A DNA stretch of 64,000 nucleotides from Ridgeia piscesae (taxonomy: Eukaryota > Annelida > Polychaeta > Sabellida > Siboglinidae). A program made the translations under genes and the position numbers. The stretch spans positions 366,001 to 430,000 of the forward strand of contig JAODUO010000124.1 in NCBI GenBank assembly GCA_025642075.2, in the 5' to 3' direction. The notes beneath the pieces are model-generated. The model was not told the origin of the DNA. It ran no database searches and worked only from the letters and a program-made list of their open reading frames with translations. Below are positions 46,640 to 59,319 of the stretch, piece by piece; positions within the stretch are counted from its first letter, which is position 1; the number at the start of each line of letters is the position of its first letter.

Positions 46640-47600
46640 CTGTTGCTTTAAGTACTTACTTTTACTATTGATTATTGTCTACATTGGCGCTTATTCAGCC
46701 AAAGCCATGGTGCGACAAAATACGACGGTATGCCGGTCCATGGCCATTTTGTCCCAAGTCACATATGTCCTAAATGTATTATTAGTTTTTGTTTAATGTA
46801 ATTTGCACTTTAGTTTTAATGTAAATCTGTTGATATATTTGCACCAACGCTGCCACTCTTTGTAGAACATTTTAAGTCCATTGCATATTTTAAATGTTAC
46901 AGTTGTTTTTGGAACATATCGTGCACAATATTTGGGACATAAGTGACTTGGGACATAAGCGACTTGGGACATAATCTCTATAACTCCGTATGCATATGGC
47001 TGTGCCCGGCTACCCGGCATAGGGTATGGGCTATGGTCTATACTTAGATGACTACAACATGACAATGATTTATTATAATACTGTAGCTATGTAATGTTTA
47101 TGTCACATATCGTAGCAGGTTAGTATCCTAAGATAACATACTGCTATCGCCACATTAACAGAACGCAATTTTAAATATATAGCTATAAATATAAGGTATG
47201 TAAAGGTGTTGTTAAGTGTAAGTAACTTTAATATAAAATGTAAGATTTTATCTATTAGTATCCAGCCGTGATTAAAATTGTATGAGGATTAACAGAACGT
47301 AATTGTAAATATATAGCTATGAATATACGAAGTGTATATTGCACCTAAAATCGGTACAATAGTTGTGGGACTATTTCACCGACAGTTTTTTGACGCATGT
47401 GCATTACAGCATAGGAATGCGCATGCCGTCGTTGCTGGTGATAGATATCGTGTTTAGAGTCAGCGCATCTGTTAGAACCGTTGCAGAATGCGCTACATTT
47501 GTTTGAGCAACCAACGCATAGTCAGTTTTATACGAGAGACGCCTGAACTTAGAACGCGGCAAACAAAACGACGACAAACACTGTTGAAGAAGCGTCGAAA
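46640..47600. other. No gene recognised
   Basis: Contains a short repeated phrase (GGGACATAAG.GACTTGGGACATAA near 46933-46975) and the diverged relative of the tandem unit near 47270. No exon was supported. Confidence 0.4.
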
Positions 47601-47607
47601 GATAGTA

Positions 47608-47878
47608 CTGCCATGCACCGTCAAAAGTACTATGTCAGTTTGATGGTGCATGGCAGATTTGGACCGAACCACTATTCCAAAATAGGGGTGGGTGTTTGGG
47701 TTATGTTTAGGGTTAGGGTCAGGTTTAGGGTTAGTGTCAGAGTTAGAGTCAGGGTTAGGGTTAGGGTGAGTGTAATACGTTTTATACGAATCAAGTCGGG
47801 CTCCCATTGTTACGGCCATGCAGCGGTGACAACCTCACATCCCTATTTTGGAATAATGATTTGGTCCAAATCGACTGT
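47608..47878. repeat. Degenerate TTAGGG array framed by inverted repeats
   Basis: Between 47697 and 47775 the strand reads as GGGTTA/GGGTCA/GAGTTA hexamers in TTAGGG register with variants. It is framed by GACCGAACCACTATTCCAAA (47661) and, inverted, TTTGGAATAATGATTTGGTC (47848). A further short inverted repeat (CTGCCATGCACC / GGTGCATGGCAG) lies just left, at 47608-47653. Confidence 0.75.
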
Positions 47879-47889
47879 TGGTGCAATAG

Positions 47890-49533
47890 TCGTGCCTTAA
47901 TGGTCCGACTGTCGGTGCAATATCCACGGCCATAAATATAATGTATATAAACGCTTTGTTAAGTGTAAGTAAATAATTATAAGGCTTTTGTGCTACGTAT
48001 GTAGCAAATATATACCGTAGATTATCATAAAGCAAAAGATTACAATAGCTAGTTTTGTGAAGTACCAACAAAAATAAAATGATCAATTCTAAATCGTGAA
48101 ATAGACGCCACTGTAAAAATTGGTGCGTCTTATCTGCGCCACATGTAAACAACCCTTCGATAACATTTAAATGACGGATTGTATCGCATAACCAGTAATA
48201 CAACAAGGCGCGACGCTCTTTGATGACGGATTCCGCACACTATCATTATGTGCCATGAAGTTGTAATCACTTACTTGTCTTGTTATATAGCCAGTTTGTG
48301 ATACAGCCAGATCTTGCGAGATACCCAAAAGCTCAGGTCTTTTAACATAGGATAATGGCTGCACAACAATATTTTGACGAGTACAAAATGCACAAGGCAT
48401 TGAGCCGGATGGCTTTCTCAGATAATGACGTCATAATGTACAAGGTTCATATGAACCCTCGTAGAAGATCACTTCGGAAATTTAGCAATGACGCGCAAAC
48501 GCATTGCGATTTGTTATTGTGCCGTAGAATGCCGATCTCGCATAAAGCAGGTGACCCAAAATGTGCAGGACGTCGTCAGTTATACCCGGTGTAACGACGA
48601 TTCTTTTTTAACGATTAAAAACGACAAGTTCGCATTTTATAATAAAACTGACTGTGCATACTAGTTAAAATACTAAGACATTACACATCAGGACATAAAA
48701 GAACCTGATTGGCTGGCGACGAGCAAACAAATGGCTTGGGCAGCAGTTGTAATGTAAAATTGTGTTTGGTAGCTAAACCTACAGTTATGCTAGCATAAGC
48801 GTAAGTTATTGCCCCTCTTGAAATCCCATATATGCAAAATTGTTAGAGATATTGGACCTCAAAAATACAGATAGACAGAGAAATGTATTGTTGCACTCGC
48901 TGGGGTGGCGATGGTATATTGCCTAATGACAAGGTTGGAGCGGCAGTAGTATGGCTGCCTAGACCTAGGTGATTCATGAGTGATAAGGTACAGATGACAT
49001 GAGGTTGTTTGTGCAGGATTACCGTTCCTGTCCTACCCTTTGGCCAAGAAATTTGTCTTAATTCAAATAGGATTAAGTTACCCAACGCGGAGGAATCATC
49101 TACGTCTATCGTAGGCGATAAGCACCCAGCTGGCTGCCGCCCAAGAAGTGACATGGCAACATTTCATCAATCTCAATGTGCGTGATAGCTAATTAATATA
49201 TCAACAAACGGATGTAAAACAACAGTTGTCCGATACTAGACTGGTTGCTGATGCTAATTTGGGCTCGAAACTGATTCTTTTTTATATAATATTATTATGT
49301 CAGGTCAATAGTGATTAATAAAACATATATATAATGCAATGAAGATGGAATGTTATACGAAATAGTTATATTAATAAAACACAATGTGTGTATTACCAAA
49401 ATAATTAATTATAATTTTGGACCGAATCACTTTCGTCTCACAAAGAATCCCTTGAAATGATTTGCGTTTAAATTACATACACACACAACACACACATACC
49501 CACACACACGCGCACGCGCACGACACACGCACA

Positions 49534-49597
<64 letters not shown>

Positions 49598-51480
49598 TTT
49601 TGAGTCCGGAATCGCGGTGTTGCGGACAATGACATCGTAAGATGGGAAATGTTATCGAAAACTTTCCGTAGGAGCTTTACCCTTCAGCACCCGTCTTCTG
49701 TTTGGGACCATGACATCAGAAGAGACGGGAGTGTGAGGATGCTGTTGACATTATTTTCATATGTCTTGGCTCGCTTACAAACACGAGTTGCTATTTAGTT
49801 AATGTGGTAGATTACATCTAATACATTTCTTTGCGAATTTATGTTTAACTATATAGATATATATATTTTAGTTTTGGTACGGGTTTCATGGATGTGTATA
49901 TCATGTTATTGTACAGTAATTTGAAATTATATTCAAATTTGTATACAAATGGCACATTACTTAGTAAATATTTATACCATAAATGTAAGTGTTATCGTTT
50001 AAAGATAGCATCTATTGTTAATATATATAAAGTGGTTCAGTATCTGAATTATAATCACTTAGTGTTACGATTCTCAACATTTCTTATGATACCTCATTAT
50101 ACTACTTGAATGAAAACACCATGCCATTATGCAATTATACAGTAACACGTATATATGGTGATATTTTAAAAGTTACTTATAATGCCAGAATTATTAGAGC
50201 AAGCATCATTTTGTTCCAGTTTACATATGTTTAGAACCAAACGTAATGAAATAAATTCTTGCAGACGATTTATACATATATATATATAATAGACATCCAC
50301 GAATTGAGCCGAGAGGCACAAAAGTCGTTACAAATAATATATTTAACTTTGTTGGTAATATTTATGTATGCTATTTCCGATTGGTAACGTAGCAAGTTAG
50401 TACATTCTAGGAGTCACTACCCTTATGTTGTAATAATATAATTTGTCAATGAATGTGTAAACAAATGATTCAAATAATTTTTTGCACTGCCTGTTATGTT
50501 GTGTTAAAATTCCTATTTCATAACTGATTTTTACTAGCAGTTCAAATTGTTACGTATCATACTATAAGGATCCGCGCATTATTGGCAATTTACTATTTAC
50601 GTTGTTGTTAGTTTTAATCGAAAACATTATATAATATATAAATAGTTATTTTGTAAGAAAGACGCCACTGTGGAAACATTGCAACACCTGAAATATAGTC
50701 CGCTAACAGAGCAATATCGCCGCCAACAGAGAAAACCATGTTGAATTTACGTAACTGCCATGCTGTGTCATTTACATACTTGGGAACACCGGCCGGTGTC
50801 GCCACACCACGGTACCTGGTTAATCCAAGCTATAACTTGTGCGTGCCAGTCAAAGCACACAATCATAATATAACGGACGCGTCATTGGCTTTCGTTTAGT
50901 TGGAAAGCGAACGCTGTTTACAGGAACTCGTAAATATACTAATATTGATGCTGTGACAGTAATGTGTGAATCATGCAATTTGTTAATTACCTAAACCCTG
51001 TCACGTTGCGTTTCTTCAAATCTTGTCCACGTTCTGGTGGATATGGTAGACCGTATAAGCATTACACCACAATGCATTTTGCTGGACTGTGAGCTAAGTA
51101 TAATTATAGAGGTATAATTCTGTGGTTTTCGTAAGCTTGATATAATAATATCGTTTTCTGGAATGGCTAGGTAGACATATTTCACCCCGTGGGCAGAACA
51201 TTTACCCGTTTCCATACTGATTGGCATATGAGAGTGGTGATATCGTAGTGTCCTGCAGAATTCTACGGGAATATTTTTCCCATCCAAGGGCTTTTCAAAT
51301 AAAGCTAGCTGACCCACACATTTGAACATGTCCGTTACCAGATGGTGCATTCCTATGGTGCGTGCAATAGCACATGGTTAAAGTGAGGAAGTGGTCATTC
51401 TTCTGGATTACGTTTCAGTGTATTTTTCTTCCATTTATCCATGTATCGAATTCCTATGAAAGCTACAACAAATTGCTTTA
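47890..51480. other. 3.6-kb region without recognised gene
   Basis: It holds a (CA)n tract at about 49483-49593. Several short ORFs (48355-48594 plus, 48843-49154 minus, 50614-50805 minus, 50991-51350 minus) have no recognisable domain and no splice support. The phrase GACGCCACTGT..AAA recurs near 48108 and 50662 and may mark an old repeat. Confidence 0.4.
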
Positions 51481-51489
51481 CAAAAGCAT

Positions 51490-52385
51490 ATTAAACTAAC
51501 TTAACTTAACTAACTTAATTCCAAGTTACCCTGTCGAAGGCGATGTTATAACAACAACAAACATAAAAAGAAACTAAAAGTTAAAAATAATAAAAACATG
51601 GCAAATATATACAAACTTATAAAAAGAAAGGTATTATGAATGAAAGAATATTAAAAACAGCTCAGAATAATTAATAAATAAGTAATTCCTGAAAATGTAA
51701 AAAGTCCAATCGAGCGACAATATTAAATGTCTGTCAAAGTTCAAGAGTAAAAAGCTCTTTTTAATAACTGAGTTTTATCGAATCTTTTAAACTGGTGTAT
51801 TGAGTCACATTTTCGCATAGTGGGTGGGAGATCATTCCATAAGGAAGGAGCAGCGATGCAGAAGGCTCGGTCACCGTTATGGCGGAGATGTGCCCTGTAT
51901 ACAACCAGTAGATATTCTGATGAAGATCGCAATGTTCTGCTTGGCTGGTAGAACTCGAGCTGATCGCTGGGGTAGCTAGGCGCAAGTAGATGACTGGCTT
52001 TGTACGTTGTTATTGTTATCTTGTATTGAATACGATAACGCACGGGTAGCCAAGAGAGGGTGTGTAAAATTGGTATTACATGGTCGTAAGGACTAGCTTT
52101 CATTACACCTCGAACTGCTGCATTTTGTACTCTCTGCAGCTTGTCTAATAACTGGTCCGATAAGCCGTAGAGAAGGCTGTTTCCGTAGATAAGTCGTGAT
52201 ATAACGAGGGAGTGATCCAGGAGTTCAGTAGCATGCTGTGTCAGGCAATCTCTTATTGAACGAATTATATACAGATGGTAATAAGCTGCCTGGCACATCT
52301 TTGACACATGGGATTTCACACTGAACAATACCCTTGGTATTTCCCTTTGCAAAACTCCACTTTTAAGCTCAGTCAACTAAATATC
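51490..52385 (-). mobile_element. L2-like LINE, 3' part of ORF2
   Basis: A 211-codon frame on the minus strand (51741-52376) encodes the region after the catalytic core: CQAAYYHLYIIRSIR, LDHSLVISRLIYGNSLLYGL, KLQRVQNAAVRGVMKA and HTLSWLPVRYRIQYKI. This order is characteristic of L2/CR1-group ORF2 C-termini. The element is 5'-truncated at a (TA)n tract. Its 3' UTR runs to about 51495 and ends in TTAAGTTAG-type repeats instead of poly(A). The intact frame suggests a younger insertion than the relic at 54.2 kb. Confidence 0.9.
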
Positions 52386-52410
52386 TTACCAGTAGTGTGG
52401 TCTGCCTCCT

Positions 52411-52415
<5 letters not shown>

Positions 52416-52485
<70 letters not shown>
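52416..52485. repeat. (TA)n microsatellite
   Basis: About 70 bases of pure TA at the truncated 5' end of the L2-like LINE. Confidence 0.95.
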
Positions 52486-52490
<5 letters not shown>

Positions 52491-52667
52491 GATGTAATTT
52501 CAGTCACAGCCGTGTTTGTGATGTAGAAGCAAATATTCGAATACATAAACATAACATAATTCCCATAAACTGTTTATCCGTGTTCAAATTGGGATAGGTA
52601 TTTGCGCCAATCTCATGGCTGAGGCAGTGGCGACTGAAGAAGCCAAGATACTAGTTTCACTCGGGTA

Positions 52668-52737
52668 ATAATAATAATAATTATTATTATTTATATAGCG
52701 CAATATCCAACATGCTCAAAGCGCTGTACAATAAAAA
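52668..52737 (+). repeat. Retroelement tail-like repeat with TTTATATAGCGC motif
   Basis: An (AAT)/(ATT) run is followed by TTTATATAGCGCAATATCC and TCAAAGCGCTGTACAATAA. Very similar 'tatatagcgc ... caaagcgct' tails are widespread in marine animal genomes, often at SINE or L2 3' ends. Only one copy is seen here. Confidence 0.45.
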
Positions 52738-52952
52738 GCTTTGTTATAAATAATAATAATAAATACTACTGTAAAAATAATGGTCGTTCTGGAAATATAT
52801 ATATATATATATATATATATAATAAATAAAATTAATTATTACTCTATTTACATGCGAAAAACATACTAAACGCTGGCATATATAAATAAATACAGTCAAT
52901 ACATATGTACAAAAATATGTATACAAATGCATATGTATAAAATAAGATAAAA

Positions 52953-54150
52953 TGTGTGGCGGCCTAGGAAAAGTCGGAAGTCGCTAGGCGTATTTACCCG
53001 TAAACGCGTCGAGAAGGTGTTTTTGGGTCACTCAATCCATTTTCAGATTTTACTACGATGTTTTTGCTAACATATTTATTTATACGTTCACCAAGTATTT
53101 TCCTGAATACACAAGTGTAAGTTGCATTTTTGGGGTATTTTGTAACTGGGAAGATCGTTCTACGCAGCGAAAGTTAACGGATTTGTATTTGGAAGTTGGA
53201 TTTGAGTAGTTTTAGTAGTTCGATTAGTTTCTAGTTTAGTTTGATGTTGCTATAGTTTGTGTCTGTACATATTTCTTAACTGTTTAACGTGTTAATGGAG
53301 CGGATTTCGTTGGAAAGACAGACTTCGTGGCGAATTTCATTTCGTGTTTACGATCTTCGAAAATTCAAAGATGACGGCGCCCATGGACGGACCAAAGCCG
53401 AACGATATCGCTCGTTGTCTGAACGCACTGGCGTTGATGAATGTGCAGGATATTGCCAGCGCCGACATCATCAGTGACCTTGTGAATGATTACTTCATCA
53501 TACGACCAATTGGCAACGGTGAGAGCAATTCTGACTTGTGTGAATTCGTGGAAGACTTTGCTACCTCTTGCGTGTTGATTTTTAATGTACATTTCTGCTA
53601 ACAAACACCTATGATGTTATGATCTATACCCTCTTTAAACTACTGTAACTGTGTCCTTAAATAACCAATATATTCGGATAATTTAGTATTCCAAAGCTAA
53701 GATATACATCTACATTTATTTGGACATACAGCAGTAACAAATGAATTTGACAATATCTCCTGCAATCAAGTTTGACGTGTGTTCTGTTTAATTTAAAGTA
53801 ACTTTAAAAGTACCCACCATAATTGGATAATGTTTACAGAACAGTAAAGGTAACAAACACAGCTACATTTCCCTCACAGAACTTTATAACGTAACTGCAA
53901 CAGTTACTGAGTTATGCATCATAATGTGTGGTTTTCATGTGAAGAATGAATCTCAACTTTAAAACTCGTTTTTCTCCTTAAGTAATTTCTGATAGGGGCC
54001 CTCTTTAAATTCCTGTAACTTTGCTTCTAGTGGGAATATTTGAATACAGTAAACAGTACAGGATATGCAAATAGTGTAGATTTCCATTTCTGAAATAAAA
54101 ATGAAAATTATTTTTTGTCAATGTGACTGGTTTTCCTAGGCCGCCACACA
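52953..54150. mobile_element. DNA transposon with perfect 20-bp terminal inverted repeats
   Basis: TGTGTGGCGGCCTAGGAAAA at 52953-52972 is repeated exactly in reverse complement at 54131-54150, giving a 1.2-kb element. Flanking bases do not show an obvious target duplication beyond A/T runs, so the superfamily is not assigned. Inside is a short exon-like frame (53371-53518). The stretch near 53800-53890 resembles 7900-7990. There is no recognisable transposase domain; it may be a non-autonomous derivative that retained the 5' exon of its parent. Confidence 0.8.
53371..53518 (+). CDS. Exon-like frame inside the 52953-54150 transposon (hypothetical)
   Basis: ATG at 53371 in a good context (AAAGATGACGG) opens MTAPMDGPKPNDIARCLNAL and continues through DIASADIISDLVNDYF to a donor-like ACG|GTGAGA at 53519. 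The unspliced frame ends at 53601. It may be the first exon of a transposase or of a captured host gene. No domain is recognised. Confidence 0.35.
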
Positions 54151-54159
54151 AATATTTAG

Positions 54160-55250
54160 ACCAATTTCCTAAAATGTCATTGAAAATATCAGCAGTAATA
54201 TGTTCTGAAAATGCGAAATGACTGGGCACCAAAACTGGCCAACTTCGTATGTTGTTGAGATGAACGTGTGCGTCCTGGACATTGCCTCTTTAAGATGTTT
54301 GTCTGATTCACGGGCGCCGTCCCGTGCAGACATCGGTACACATAGAAAATGATTTTGTACTCGATTCGGCATTTGACTGGCAGGCAGTGTAAGTCTTCCA
54401 GAACTGGCGTTATGTGGTCACAACGTGGTGTGAACGTGATGATTCTAGCTGCCATGTTTTGAATTCGCTGGAGTGTGTTAGTCTGGTCAAGTGGTAGTCC
54501 AATTAGTAGCGCGTTCCGGTAGTCCAATCTCGATATGACGAAAGCGTGCACAAGTGATTTTGTTGCATATGTTGAGAGTTATCCCCTGTTTTAGCTAATG
54601 TTGTGAAGATGTATATATGCTGTTCGTCAAATGGTACTAAGATGACTAGTCATGTTGAGGGAGGTATCAACTACAACGCCCAGGTTACGAACACTCGATG
54701 ATGTCAAGTCACCAACAGTGATGCGAAAGTCCTTTAGCGTCGGCAACTTCTGCTTTGTTCCAAACACTATGACGTCAGTATTGTGGTCAGTTAGCTTGAG
54801 TAACTTGGTTCGATACTATTCACCAATTTCCGGGAGACAGATACTATACAAACGATCGATTGTGTTTAGTCGACTATCTCTCCCAGGAGCAAAGGAAACA
54901 TACAGCTGTGTGTCGTCGGCATAGAGGTGGTAATCCAGGCCAAATGTCGTCTACTGGTGTAATAGCGTAAACAGCATTGGCCCATGTCCGGAGCCATGTG
55001 GGATACCAAACGTATTTCATTTCCCATGCGAACAACTTGGTGGCGACCGGACAAGTACGATCGGAACCACTCAAGCGCTGCGCCTGCGACCCCGAATCTG
55101 TGAAAGAGCCTGCTCACAAGAATGGCATGGACAATGCTCTCGGATGCGGCTGTCAGGTCAAGCATGACCAACACAACAACGCAACCACGGTCGGCTAACT
55201 TCCGTACTTCGCGTAGGGGATTTGCAACGTATTGTTTGGATGACAAACAA
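54160..55250 (-). mobile_element. L2-like LINE relic, reverse transcriptase core and C-terminus
   Basis: On the minus strand, pieces read LREVRKLADRG, VVLVMLDLTAASESIVHAIL (degenerate form of the D-x-SAAFDTIDH motif), WFRSYLSGRHQVV and, after a gap with frameshifts, HAFVISRLDYRNALLIGLP, LQRIQNMAARIIT and LEDLHCLPVKCRIEYKI. The order is that of L2-group ORF2. Many indels show it is old. It is related to, but clearly different from, the copy at 51.5 kb. Confidence 0.88.
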
Positions 55251-55480
55251 CCCTGGCTTGCAAAGGTACATTACTCTACTATATCGATTGTTGTTTGACT
55301 TATCCAATATGTTCTTTTCAGGTTCTTCTTCTTAGGAATTTTCGTTATCAGCTGTGTCCGTTATGATGCTCCTACGTTCTTTAATTCCGTAAGATTTCCT
55401 GTTCATGTTCTGTTCAGTCCAGGTCTTCATGTTAAACGTGTTATTTCGCGTAGGATATACTTCAACAGAGGGCAAGCGTC

Positions 55481-55581
55481 TTACGCCACCGAGTGACCAC
55501 CGTCAACACGCAGTGTGACACCATTGATCATATCGGCTTTGCCACTCAACAAGTACAACACAGCGTGGGCGATGTCCTTCA
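55481..55581 (-). CDS. Orphan last exon of a short-chain dehydrogenase/reductase
   Basis: On the minus strand, a pyrimidine-rich acceptor (TCTGTTTGTTTCTTTGCAAAAG) leads into KDIAHAVLYLLSGKADMING, then VTLRVDGGHSVA and a stop. This is the C-terminal signature of classical SDR enzymes (D-I-A-x-A-V-x-F-L..S-x-x-x-x-x-I-T-G-x-x-x-x-V-D-G-G). SDRs are NAD(P)-dependent oxidoreductases; the Rossmann and YxxxK parts would be in upstream exons at higher coordinates, and none was recognised up to 64000. So this is either the end of a gene with long introns extending leftward from beyond the window or a stranded pseudo-exon. The frame has no defect. Confidence 0.65.
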
Positions 55582-55737
55582 CTTTTGCAAAGAAACAAAC
55601 AGACGAAATAATACTCACTGGTGGGCATGTTGTTGCGGATGTGAGTGTGTGCTGCGCATGTGTCAAAGCGTCCGTGGGTGTATAGGTATGTGTGTATATG
55701 TTATGTGCACGTACATCGATTCCTTATGTGTTTATAT

Positions 55738-56965
55738 CAGAGCTGTAACAAGTACATTTGTTTTGTACTTGAGTAAAAGTAACCCTAGAAAAAGCTACTC
55801 AAGTAAAAGTACTTCTAAAATAATATATTTGAAGTACAAGTAAAAATATGTACTTGAAGTAAACATAAAAGTACTTTTCTCCTGAAACAAGTTTTCAATG
55901 TTGTGAATAAAATAAAACATTCACAATTATAATTTAGTGCGTACACGCTATGCACAGAAATATTAATAATATGAACTATACTGATGCAAACAATACTGCG
56001 TGGGCCAACTAGGCCTACAAAATAAACTGTAAATACACCATGCTTTATTAATAATAGGCCCACACCAACCATCGTATTCATAAGTTGAACTAGTAGTAAT
56101 TCACGTTGTCATAAGGGTTTTATATCTTTCTTTACAATTTCTTATCATCGTGGGTTATAGATGGACGTATGATTAATTTTATCCTGTGTTACTTGAAGGA
56201 GGCAATTGGTCTAGATGAATGGTTATAATAGCGTGTCTTTTAAAATATGTCTTCATTTGTAATAATTACTAATTGTAACATTTACAAAATAGTTTAGTTA
56301 AATTAAACAGTTACACACACTGATCTATAAAGATGTAGTTCCACAAGACTGGCAGGTTTGCGGGGGCGATAACGGGGAGTCTTCGAAATCTACAGCATGT
56401 GCAGTTCACAGTGACATCTAAAGGTAATAAACTGTGTCAACTATATGCAAGACACAAGGAGACAAATAAGGCAGCTGTTTTTCATGTCTACTGCAAGGCT
56501 TTAAATAACCTCAGGGACAATGCCATTCATCTGCATTGTTGTCTTAGAGGCCCAGTCAGGAAGTCTTGCACTGCCGTTGTGACACCCAGTTCAGGCTCTG
56601 CAGCACCCCGACACTAGATTGCAATTGTCTCACTGGTTTCATCAGGTGACAAAGCAAATCATTTGTTCAACTGATGTAAAAATCTGGCCAGTCCAGGACG
56701 CTTAACTTGTCTGTTTGTTGTACATTCCTGCTGATATGTGTAGATAAATCTACGCTAACTGCAGACATTGCCTTGCTTCCGACAGGAGCTTTTAGGACAT
56801 TTGCAAATTTAACAAAGAAATTATGAGTTTTTCACTACATTTCGAAAAAGTACTCTTATTTGTACTTCGTTACAAGTAAAAGTACTTCCCAAAAATGTAC
56901 TTCGTTACTCAAGAAAAGTAGACTTTTCTACTTAAGTAAAGTAACGAAGTGAAAGTACTTCGTAA
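55738..56965. mobile_element. Tol2-like hAT relic
   Basis: The left end CAGAGCTGTAACAAGTAC resembles the Tol2-type terminus (CAGAG-TGTAA-AAGTAC) and runs into many AGTAAAAGTACTT words (55765-55880). The right end (56840-56965) has the same words inverted (GTACTTCGTTACAAGTAAAA) and is cut by a (TA)n tract. The interior has no intact transposase. The fragment at 4120-4260 belongs to the same broad family. Confidence 0.65.
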
Positions 56966-56969
56966 TATT

Positions 56970-58975
56970 ATTATATATATATATATATAATATATATATA
57001 TATATATCCATATATACTATATATATATCCAACATTGTGTATATGTTTCTCTATGAAATTACAAATGTTCATCATCGTGTGCAATACATCTATTTTACTA
57101 AAATGGTTTGTATTGAGCATTTTGTTTTTATCAGGGGTGATACTTGTCTGCTTGTCACACATAATTACTTAATGCAAAAAATGCAATGAGACAAAACGTT
57201 GCCTATATCACCCTCAAAGAGCCGTTTGGGCAGTCAAGCTGAATTTATTCTAGGACCTGATGAGTTCAAGTCATCCAAAACGTTCATAGGATAGAACATT
57301 TATAGCTGTAGCATGGCATGCACCCCCTCAGCAATTGCGACATGACCTCATATCCATATGCCAAAGCCAATATCAATGCGCTAAACACCTTATTCACATG
57401 GCATGCTGGTTAAAAGACAATGACAATGGCAATGCCAATGGCAATGGTAATGCCATGGCCATGGCCATTGGTGACTGCTTGTGTTTAGCAATCTTGACAA
57501 GTATGTCATCTTACGCAAAGTTCGCTTAGTACAATGTTATGTAAATAAGCTTTTAGACAACTTGCCATATATAATTGATTAAAGAACTGTTGTGAAATTA
57601 CAACCTACAAAGTGTAACATTGATTATATTTTATCATGAACAATAATAGGTTCTATGTGTTTTTTGATTATCATTAAATTTTAATACCCATTGTTACATA
57701 AGTGTTAATCATATATTAACGAAATCAATAAAAAGCAAATTCCGTAAAAGAAACATACTGCTCCAATTTTTGTTATACTATCTGCGTTACGTAAATGGTT
57801 ATGTTTATGACAATGGCATTGTGGTAAGCTGCATATTGAACTAGACAGTTAAGTTACGAAGCTATACGCCATGTACGTATCGCGCTCGAAAAGGAGGTTG
57901 GGAAAGCTTGGGGACAGGAAATTTAGTTTCTCCATGTTCAAAGATAGGATTTCGTTTTGTTTTTGGTTGTTATAATAGGATTGTCCTCAAATTGTGTTAC
58001 ATAGCTATATGTTCCGATGGATAGGTACAAGTACAAGCAGTGTGACAATTTGCCTTTAAGAATGATCACGGATATTATGCATTTTAATCAATTATTATGA
58101 TGGTTGCCATGGCATGGGCGGCTAGTAGTTATGTTTGGCGATCTTGACAAGTAATGAAGAATGTCATCTTTCACGCAGTACATCCTGTCTTGGGGCAAAT
58201 GTATATATGTGTTATGATTATGTGCATTTAGTCAACTTATGAGATCTAAGTGGTTATGAACTGTTGTGAAACCACAACGTACAGCAATTTAAAATGCAAC
58301 TCCCATAAAAGACACATATTCAGTCTAAAATCGTTAATACACTGTATATCTATGAGTGTGGTAAACCCAAAAATAAATCAGACATTTGAGATAAGAAACC
58401 TACAGCACAAGAAATTTTTGACCTGATTTTCCTAATATTCATCAGTCGGAAACTCCAACTGTCATCAGTCATTAGAATATTGTTCTAGTGTCCTGTCCCC
58501 AATCAACTCTAGTCGCGTGGAGTCTCGCCATGTATCCAAGAACACTTACAAGCCTTATAACACCAATTATTTATGATGATGTAACAGGTTAAATGTAATA
58601 ATGCCTCACGTGTTCAATGTGTTTCTACAATCATTGTAACAACAAGAACGGTGGCATATCTCGTTTGTGGTTAATAAATTAAATCCCCAGTTATACTGGA
58701 TCAATCAGTTTGAGTCTTACGTTAGCATGGCATGCCGTTGTCACGAACATTAAAAACAATCAGCATCATATCAATATTATTACTCAGAACTACTTATTTA
58801 AGCAATGCGTGCAAATAAAGCTTCAGATTAATATGTTTTTTTAATGAAATATAATATCTGCGAGTTATTTGATCTGCCTTTCCTACCAAAATGAGTCTCA
58901 AATCCGGTATGCTTCGTTTTAATTTGAAACAAATAATCCGGCGTATTTCGAAATGCCCCTTTTCCCACAGTGTTG
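56970..58975. other. Intergenic DNA, no gene recognised
   Basis: A TA tract lies at about 56970-57010 and a GGCAAT/GCCATG-rich stretch at 57420-57470. Two loosely similar stretches (57420-57600 and 58080-58290, both with CATGG words, CTTGACAAGTA, then TGTTGTGAAA.TACAAC) look like an old duplication. No exon was supported. Confidence 0.4.
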
Positions 58976-58979
58976 ATCA

Positions 58980-58981
<2 letters not shown>

Positions 58982-59042
<61 letters not shown>
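58982..59042. repeat. (TA)n microsatellite
   Basis: About 60 bases of TA repeats. Confidence 0.95.
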
Positions 59043-59044
<2 letters not shown>

Positions 59045-59319
59045 TATAATCATAATGAGGTAGAGTAGAAACTGAGATGGGGCGGAAACCGAGATGGTGA
59101 CAATTATAATCTATCTTTTAGCAACCTTTACCCTGATGTAAATATGACACCCGATCGGTGCTACTGGTATCCAGCCTTATAGCTGCTGCTAAGCTAATTG
59201 CCATAATAGATCATTCATAACAAAACTCGCACCCTCTTTTTAGTTTATTTGTATCAGTTGGCAACTAGAATTATCATCATTTTTGTGGCGTGTCCCCAAT
59301 AAGATTCAGTGACCGCGGA

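Noticed and set aside
47697..47775. TTAGGG-like array as a chromosome end
   Set aside because: It is short, degenerate and embedded in unique DNA with inverted flanks, so it is interstitial.
48355..48594. 79-codon frame starting MAAQQYFDEY
   Set aside because: Good-looking start but no recognisable domain, no signal and no neighbouring exon; left as unassigned.
50614..51350. Two minus-strand frames (63 and 119 codons)
   Set aside because: No motif could be matched to any family and codon patterns give no support; considered as possible SDR exons and not matched.
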